Of a stretch of DNA of 7,215 nucleotides, positions 1-3,643 are shown one piece after another. The position numbers and the translations under genes are program-made. A model generated the notes under the pieces. That model was not told the DNA's origin. It ran no database searches and saw nothing but the letters and a program-made list of their open reading frames with translations. This DNA is from Sandaracinobacteroides sp041909755. Its GTDB lineage: Bacteria; Pseudomonadota; Alphaproteobacteria; Sphingomonadales; Sphingomonadaceae. The first letter of the stretch is position 1; every line of letters begins with the position of its first letter. Location of the stretch: positions 1 to 7,215 of the forward strand of contig NZ_JAYRCW010000109.1 in NCBI RefSeq assembly GCF_041909755.1. Direction: 5' to 3'.

Positions 1-2
1 TC

Positions 3-497
3 GAAACCGCGACCCGCCGCCTCGATGCCGCACCGCCCGGCACCATCGGCTTCATCGCCCATGATACCGGCCCCAACCCGAACAGCCTGTGGGAACGGGC
101 CGGCCGCTGGCTCTACACCCGCATCATCCCCACCCTCCTCACGCACCAGGCACATGGCGGCGGCTATGCGCACCTGTTCCGGACCGCGCCCTACAAGGCG
201 TCGGGCGGCTATGATCCGGCGCTCTGGCCCTATGTGCTGAAGGATCATGAACTGGTGCATCGCCTGTGGAAACAGGGCCGCATCGCCTATGCGCAGGATC
301 TCTGGGTCCAGCCCTCGCCCCGCCGCGCCGACCGGAAGTCGGTGCGCTGGACGCTGCCGGAACGCATCCTCTACCACGCCACGCTGCCATCGCAGAAGGA
401 CTGGTTCTTCTACGATTATCTCCGGCCCCGCTTCATCGCGCGCGGCCAGAAGGACACCGTCCTGCGCCAGCAGAGCTGGGCCGCCCCGAAGGACTGA
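3..497 (+). CDS. Glycosyltransferase, family 2-like, C-terminal fragment
   Basis: The open frame enters from the left edge and ends at TGA 495-497, leaving 164 residues and no start. The visible part resembles the C-terminal half of GT-A fold (GT2-like) glycosyltransferases. It has a segment reading YAHLFRTAPYKASGGYD, which in such enzymes follows the acceptor-side strand, then LKDHELVHRLWKQGR, whose acidic D-H-E is placed like the ED-type catalytic-base motif that precedes the final helices. A basic, aromatic tail follows (WFFYDYLRPRFIARGQ). Enzymes of this kind move a sugar from a nucleotide-sugar donor to a lipid or polysaccharide acceptor at the inner face of the membrane. The nucleotide-binding N-terminal half and its DXD motif lie outside the window, so donor and acceptor cannot be named. 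Codon use matches the neighbouring genes. The family call is by pattern recognition and is moderately sure. Confidence 0.65.
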   Translation, partial: ETATRRLDAAPPGTIGFIAHDTGPNPNSLWERAGRWLYTRIIPTLLTHQAHGGGYAHLFRTAPYKASGGYDPALWPYVLKDHELVHRLWKQGRIAYAQDLWVQPSPRRADRKSVRWTLPERILYHATLPSQKDWFFYDYLRPRFIARGQKDTVLRQQSWAAPKD

Positions 498-536
498 GGG
501 GTCCGCCCTCGCATGGCTCCCCCGCGCCCGCACGGC

Positions 537-562
537 TTGCCGCGCGCCCGCCGCGCGGGCAA
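537..562 (+). terminator. GC-rich hairpin between glycosyltransferase and hydrolase
   Basis: TTGCCGCGCG (537-546) can pair with CGCGC-G-GGCAA (552-562) across a five-base loop, with one bulged G at 557. There is no T-run after it, so intrinsic termination is uncertain. It lies 40 bases after the glycosyltransferase stop and 12 bases before the hydrolase ATG. It could instead act as a pause site, an mRNA end-protecting structure or a structure that limits translation of the hydrolase. Confidence 0.3.
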
Positions 563-574
563 CAGTCGCTGCCG

Positions 575-1222
575 ATGACAGCAGGCGTCCTCCTCCTCCA
601 CGGCCATGGCCGCACCGGCCTTTCCATGTCGTTCCTCGCCTCGGAACTGGCCGACGCGGGCTTCGCCTCCATCGCCCCCAGCTACGGCATGCGCCGCTCC
701 ATGGACGAGATCCTCGCTCATCTTGCCCCCCGCATCGCCACGTTCGAAGCCACGCTGGATGGCCCGCTCCACATTGTCACCCATTCGCTGGGCGGCCTCG
801 TCGCCCGCGCCCTCGTCAACAGCAGCCGCCCGAAACGCCTCGGCCGCATGGTGCAGCTCGCCCCGCCCAACCAGGGCTCCGAACTGGCAGACATGCTGTT
901 CGACATGAAGCTGTCTGCCGCCGTCCTCGGCCCGGTCGCGCCCATGCTGCGCACCAACCGGCTGCGCAGCCACGAGGCGCTGTTCGGCCCGGTCGATTAT
1001 GAACTGGGGATCGTCGCCGGCGACGTCAGCGTCAATCTGGTGCCGGAAAGCATCCTGCCCCGCCCGAACGACGGCAAGGTGTCAGTCGCCGCCACCCGGC
1101 TTCCCGGCATGGCCGACCATGTCGTCGTCCACGTCCCCCACAGCCTGATGCCCTTCCACCCCGACAGCGTCGGGCAGGCGCTCGCCTTTCTCGATGGCGG
1201 CCGGTTCCGCCACCAGGGCTGA
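575..1222 (+). CDS. Alpha/beta hydrolase (lipase-like esterase)
   Basis: This is a 215-residue protein that opens directly with a hydrophobic strand and an oxyanion-type HGHGRTG loop (residues 9-15). The nucleophile elbow is T-H-S-L-G-G (69-74) with Ser71. Asp166 in NDGKVSV and His189 in VPHSLM are the likely acid and base of the triad, in the order expected for the alpha/beta hydrolase fold. It resembles short triacylglycerol-lipase or PGAP1-like hydrolases that cleave ester bonds; the natural substrate is not visible. There is no signal peptide or membrane segment, so it is probably cytoplasmic. The ATG at 575 is chosen because the fold begins immediately after it and the reading frame upstream runs back into the glycosyltransferase. 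No clear Shine-Dalgarno sequence precedes it, so it may be translated by coupling or weakly. Its last 141 bases overlap the end of the opposing DUF900-like gene. The fold is well supported; the specificity is unknown. Confidence 0.85.
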   Translation: MTAGVLLLHGHGRTGLSMSFLASELADAGFASIAPSYGMRRSMDEILAHLAPRIATFEATLDGPLHIVTHSLGGLVARALVNSSRPKRLGRMVQLAPPNQGSELADMLFDMKLSAAVLGPVAPMLRTNRLRSHEALFGPVDYELGIVAGDVSVNLVPESILPRPNDGKVSVAATRLPGMADHVVVHVPHSLMPFHPDSVGQALAFLDGGRFRHQG

Positions 1223-2545
1223 GGCCCGCGCCAGCACCTCCGGCAGCCGCGCCTCGTAATCGGGCGGGAACACCCAATAGGAAAGGCCGCTCGTCCCCGG
1301 CCCCGGCGCCAGCCCGCGATCCTTCGCGCCCAGCCCGAACATCAGCTGGATCAGCACGTCGCTCGCCGCCCAGGGGTCCATGTACCAGAAGCCGTGCGAT
1401 CGCGCCCCCACGCCCTTCAGGTCACCCGGCCGCACCCGCACGATCTCCAGCCCCAGCTCCCGGTTCGCCTGCTGCAGGAAGCGGATGTCGCCCGGCGACA
1501 GCTCCTTCAGGTCGGGCCGCCCCGCGCGCGAGCCCCGGTTCAGCACCTCGGAAAGCCGCAGCGCCGAATCCTCCATGTTCAGGCCCACCGTCACCCGGTC
1601 GGGCAGCCCCGCATAGTCGCGCAGGTCGCCCACGAACCCCCTCAGGTCGGCGTCCGGCGCGGAATGATGCACCTGCCCCAGCCGCGGATCATAGCCGCGC
1701 TGACGGCTCAGCGCGGCCACCCGCGCCAGCCCGTCGGATGCGACCGTCCCCCCCGCCGAATAGCTCAGCACGTCGATCCGCCGCACCCGCGTGTGCGTCG
1801 CCAGCAGCTCCACCAGCCGCGCGAACTGCGGCGCCGCGCCAAAGGCCGTGTCGATGTCGCGCGGATAGACCAGGAAATTCTCCGCCGTCGGCCAGGCGAA
1901 CAGCAGCACAACCGCATTCTGCCCGGTGAAGTGGCGCAGCTGCGCCGCCTGCCCCGCCGCCCGCTCCACCGTGGAATTGGCGCCATGCACATAGATGATG
2001 ATGTCCGGGTCCAGGCTGCGCGACAGCGCCTCGTCCACCAGCCCCAGCCAGGCCCGCATCGAAGGATCCAGCACCGGCCCCGCCGGCGGCACCTCCTCGT
2101 CACCGGGCAGTGACGCCAGCTCCGCCATCCGCTCCAGGATCAGCTGCGGCCGCCGCTCGCCATCCTCCCCGAACGACCATTCATAAACCCGGTCCCACGC
2201 CGTCCCCTCGTCGCCGATGCGGATGGTCGTCACCCCCAGCAGCAGGTCGCGGCCCGGCGTGATGGCATGGGTCCGGTCGTTGCGCGGCCCCAGCGCCAGC
2301 CGGTTGGTGGCGTAGAACAGCTCGATCCGGTTGTCCCGCCGCAGCGTCGGGTTCGCCTCGAACAGCGCATTGCCCGATTGCCGGAACGCCGCCGGCACCG
2401 GCATCAGCCGCATCGGCGGGTTGTGGAACGCCATCACGATGGTCACCAGCAGCCCGATCAGCGCCAGGAATCCCACCCAGCGCCAGATCCGCCGCCTCGG
2501 CCCCGGCGTCTTCGGCGGCTCGCCCGTCCATTCGGTTTCCGTCAT
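1082..2545 (-). CDS. DUF900-type alpha/beta hydrolase, membrane-anchored
   Basis: The 487-residue product has a basic N-terminus (RRR at 17-19) and one hydrophobic segment at about 24-40, which suggests a signal anchor with the enzyme on the periplasmic side. The body matches the DUF900 family of alpha/beta hydrolases. An entry strand ELFYATNR (75-82) is followed by YVHGAN (185-190, oxyanion region) and the nucleophile elbow Y-S-A-G-G (262-266, Ser263). MEDSALRLS (324-332) probably supplies the acid Asp326, and SHGFWYMDPW (383-392) probably supplies His384. The biochemical role of this family is poorly known; hydrolysis of an ester or similar bond is inferred. I chose the ATG at 2543-2545 because AGGCGGG lies just upstream and the membrane segment follows at the usual distance. 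An open frame continues upstream to 2674 but looks like non-coding leader. The last ~45 residues, past FPPDYEARLP, have odd low-complexity composition and are read antisense to the neighbouring hydrolase, so this tail may be an uninformative run-on. Confidence 0.82.
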   Translation of the reverse strand: MTETEWTGEPPKTPGPRRRIWRWVGFLALIGLLVTIVMAFHNPPMRLMPVPAAFRQSGNALFEANPTLRRDNRIELFYATNRLALGPRNDRTHAITPGRDLLLGVTTIRIGDEGTAWDRVYEWSFGEDGERRPQLILERMAELASLPGDEEVPPAGPVLDPSMRAWLGLVDEALSRSLDPDIIIYVHGANSTVERAAGQAAQLRHFTGQNAVVLLFAWPTAENFLVYPRDIDTAFGAAPQFARLVELLATHTRVRRIDVLSYSAGGTVASDGLARVAALSRQRGYDPRLGQVHHSAPDADLRGFVGDLRDYAGLPDRVTVGLNMEDSALRLSEVLNRGSRAGRPDLKELSPGDIRFLQQANRELGLEIVRVRPGDLKGVGARSHGFWYMDPWAASDVLIQLMFGLGAKDRGLAPGPGTSGLSYWVFPPDYEARLPEVLARASALVAEPAAIEKGERLPDAVGVEGHQAVGDVDDDMVGHAGKPGGGD

Positions 2546-2667
2546 CCCGCCTGCATGCCGCAGCGCAGCGCCCCCCACAAGGCAGGGCGCGCCACACCCC
2601 GCGTCCATTTCGTCGATTCTGTCCAAGACCGCGCCGCCCGCATCCGGCAAATGCCGCCGTCGAGAGG

Positions 2668-2700
2668 GGTACACCCACCAACCACATCAGGAAGTGTACC
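2668..2700. promoter_or_regulatory. Inverted repeat around the ribosome-binding site of the 2705 gene
   Basis: GGTACAC (2668-2674) and GTGTACC (2694-2700) form a perfect 7-base inverted repeat with a 19-base spacer. The second arm begins at the end of the AGGAAG Shine-Dalgarno sequence (2689-2694) and ends five bases before the ATG at 2705. It could be a dyad operator for a regulator or an RNA hairpin that holds the ribosome-binding site. The rest of the 159-base divergent intergenic region (2546-2704) must hold promoters for the leftward hydrolase and the rightward gene, but I see no convincing -35/-10 pair. Confidence 0.35.
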
Positions 2701-2704
2701 GAAG

Positions 2705-3187
2705 ATGCTGTTTCATTTGTCCACCGATGCCGAAGATCCCCAGCGCGTCGCAACCGTCCTCGCCGAAATCATGGGCGGCAAGGCCACGCCCTTCCCGCCC
2801 GTCGCAGAGGGCAGCTGGGTCGCCCACGCGAACGACGCCACCAACACCCTGGTCGAGGTCTATCCCGCCGGCACACTTCTCGTCGAAGGCCCGGACGGCA
2901 CCGTCGGCCTGCCCGGCCCCTCGCGGCAGCGCTCGGCCGTCCACTTCGCGCTCGGCACCAGCCTGTCGCGCGATCAGGTCTATGCCATCGCCGCCCGCGA
3001 AGGCTGGCCCGTCGAAACCTACAGCCGCGGCGGCATGTTCCGCGTGATCGAACTGTGGATCGAAGGCGCCCGCCTCGCGGAAATCCTCACCGAGGAGATG
3101 CAGCAGGAATATCTCGACGCCGTCCGCCTCGATCGCTGGGAACAGGCTCTCGCCGAAGGCCCCGCGCCGCACGCGAAGGCGGCCTGA
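2705..3187 (+). CDS. Conserved hypothetical protein, possibly VOC-like
   Basis: This 160-residue soluble protein has no signal peptide or membrane segment and does not match a family I can name with certainty. The N-terminus MLFHLSTDAEDPQRVATVLAE has a strand-helix layout like the first half of a glyoxalase/bleomycin-resistance (VOC) module. Later segments SAVHFALGT (77-85) and FRVIELWIEG (112-121) provide a His and Glu residues at strand positions where VOC proteins bind metal. That fold assignment is inference only. The C-terminal stretch EILTEEMQQEYL (126-137) is helical and charged. Similar proteins occur, as I recall, in sphingomonads as uncharacterised proteins of about this size. The start is supported by AGGAAG (2689-2694), ten bases upstream of the ATG. 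It is transcribed divergently from the DUF900-like gene and followed by a strong GC hairpin, so it is probably monocistronic. Confidence 0.8.
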   Translation: MLFHLSTDAEDPQRVATVLAEIMGGKATPFPPVAEGSWVAHANDATNTLVEVYPAGTLLVEGPDGTVGLPGPSRQRSAVHFALGTSLSRDQVYAIAAREGWPVETYSRGGMFRVIELWIEGARLAEILTEEMQQEYLDAVRLDRWEQALAEGPAPHAKAA

Positions 3188-3196
3188 CAAGTTCGT

Positions 3197-3233
3197 CACG
3201 CGCGCCCCGCCATCCGGGCGGGGCGCCAGCGTG
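3197..3233 (+). terminator. Strong GC hairpin after the 2705-3187 gene
   Basis: GCGCCCCGCC (3202-3211) pairs perfectly with GGCGGGGCGC (3217-3226) across the loop ATCCG. The outer arms CACGC (3197-3201) and GCGTG (3229-3233) extend the stem past a two-base bulge to 15 pairs. It starts ten bases after the stop codon. It lacks a T-run on either strand, so it is either a T-poor terminator or a 3'-end stabilising structure. Confidence 0.55.
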
Positions 3234-3247
3234 GCCCCGCTCCATCC

Positions 3248-3274
3248 CGCAACCACATCGTCACGCAACCACAT
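3248..3274 (+). repeat. Tandem 11-base direct repeat CGCAACCACAT
   Basis: CGCAACCACAT occurs at 3248-3258 and again at 3264-3274, one 16-base step apart, just ahead of the small membrane protein gene at 3286. The core CAACCACAT also occurs at 2679-2687 in the leader of the 2705 gene. The second copy ends next to GGGGGC, the only purine-rich candidate for a ribosome-binding site. Function is unknown. Confidence 0.5.
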
Positions 3275-3285
3275 GGGGGCAAACC

Positions 3286-3474
3286 ATGCGCGTCATCCAT
3301 CTCCCGGCCATCCTGCTGATGGCCTTCCTCGTCACCACGTCCGTCCGGGCCTCCTCCCCTCTCAGCGACGGAACGCAGTCCGAACTGCTGCTCTGGGCCC
3401 TCGCGAACGTCGGTGTATGCCTGCTCGTCACCTGGCTCAGGCGGCGGGCCGGCAGCATCCGCACGCTGGCCTAG
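3286..3474 (+). CDS. Small predicted membrane protein
   Basis: The 62-residue product starts with an Arg, then a hydrophobic stretch (about 6-20, LPAILLMAFLVTTSV), followed by RASSP, which could be a signal-peptidase site or a periplasmic turn. A short polar loop (SPLSDGTQSE, 24-33) leads to a second hydrophobic segment (34-50, LLLWALANVGVCLLVTW) ending in LRRRAG. The positive cluster places that end in the cytoplasm. Hydrophobic segment plus Arg cluster recalls the sorting tails of PEP-CTERM proteins, but there is no PEP motif, so I do not make that assignment. ATG 3286 is chosen because the hydrophobic segment follows directly; GGGGGC (3275-3280) is a weak ribosome-binding site. An intrinsic terminator at 3527 follows. 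The gene has no recognisable family; two good membrane segments and the flanking hairpins support it being real. Confidence 0.55.
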   Translation: MRVIHLPAILLMAFLVTTSVRASSPLSDGTQSELLLWALANVGVCLLVTWLRRRAGSIRTLA

Positions 3475-3526
3475 GGGGCAGGGGCGCACCCCACGCGCAC
3501 CCCCCACAGCCGGCAGCCGGAACCGA

Positions 3527-3566
3527 AAGGGCGGCAGGGGAATCTCCCCCGCCGCCCTTCCCTTTT
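3527..3566 (+). terminator. Intrinsic terminator ahead of uvrA
   Basis: AAGGGCGGC (3527-3535) pairs with GCCGCCCTT (3551-3559). After one A/C mismatch, GGGGA (3537-3541) pairs with TCCCC (3545-3549) around a three-base loop. TTTT follows at 3563-3566. This has the layout of a Rho-independent terminator with a short T-run. It should end the transcript of the small membrane protein and isolate uvrA. Confidence 0.7.
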
Positions 3567-3620
3567 CCGGCCGCAAGCCCCACCTCAGCCGCCGCGTCCC
3601 GCCCCCTTCCCTCGCGCGCG

Positions 3621-3635
3621 GAACATAGGTAGAAC
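3621..3635 (+). promoter_or_regulatory. SOS box (LexA-binding site) upstream of uvrA
   Basis: The sequence reads GAAC-ATAGGTA-GAAC, an exact GAAC-N7-GAAC direct repeat, which on the other strand is GTTC-N7-GTTC. That is the established LexA recognition motif of alphaproteobacteria, and uvrA is a classic SOS gene there. The site ends eight bases before the uvrA ATG, so LexA bound here would cover the promoter or start region. I saw no second copy of this motif elsewhere in the window. Confidence 0.85.
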
Positions 3636-3643
3636 AATCACCC

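Noticed and set aside
266..574. Open frame upstream of the lipase-like gene, giving a 318-residue version
   Set aside because: It runs inside the glycosyltransferase in another frame and its residues look like out-of-frame high-GC translation. The hydrolase fold starts right after ATG 575.
2546..2674. Upstream extension of the DUF900-like protein to an ATG at 2674
   Set aside because: The added 43 residues lack family resemblance, and the inner ATG at 2545 has a purine-rich site and sits properly before the membrane anchor.
3286..3474. PEP-CTERM sorting signal in the small membrane protein
   Set aside because: Hydrophobic segment plus Arg cluster is present, but the Pro-Glu-Pro motif is absent and the protein has almost no mature region.
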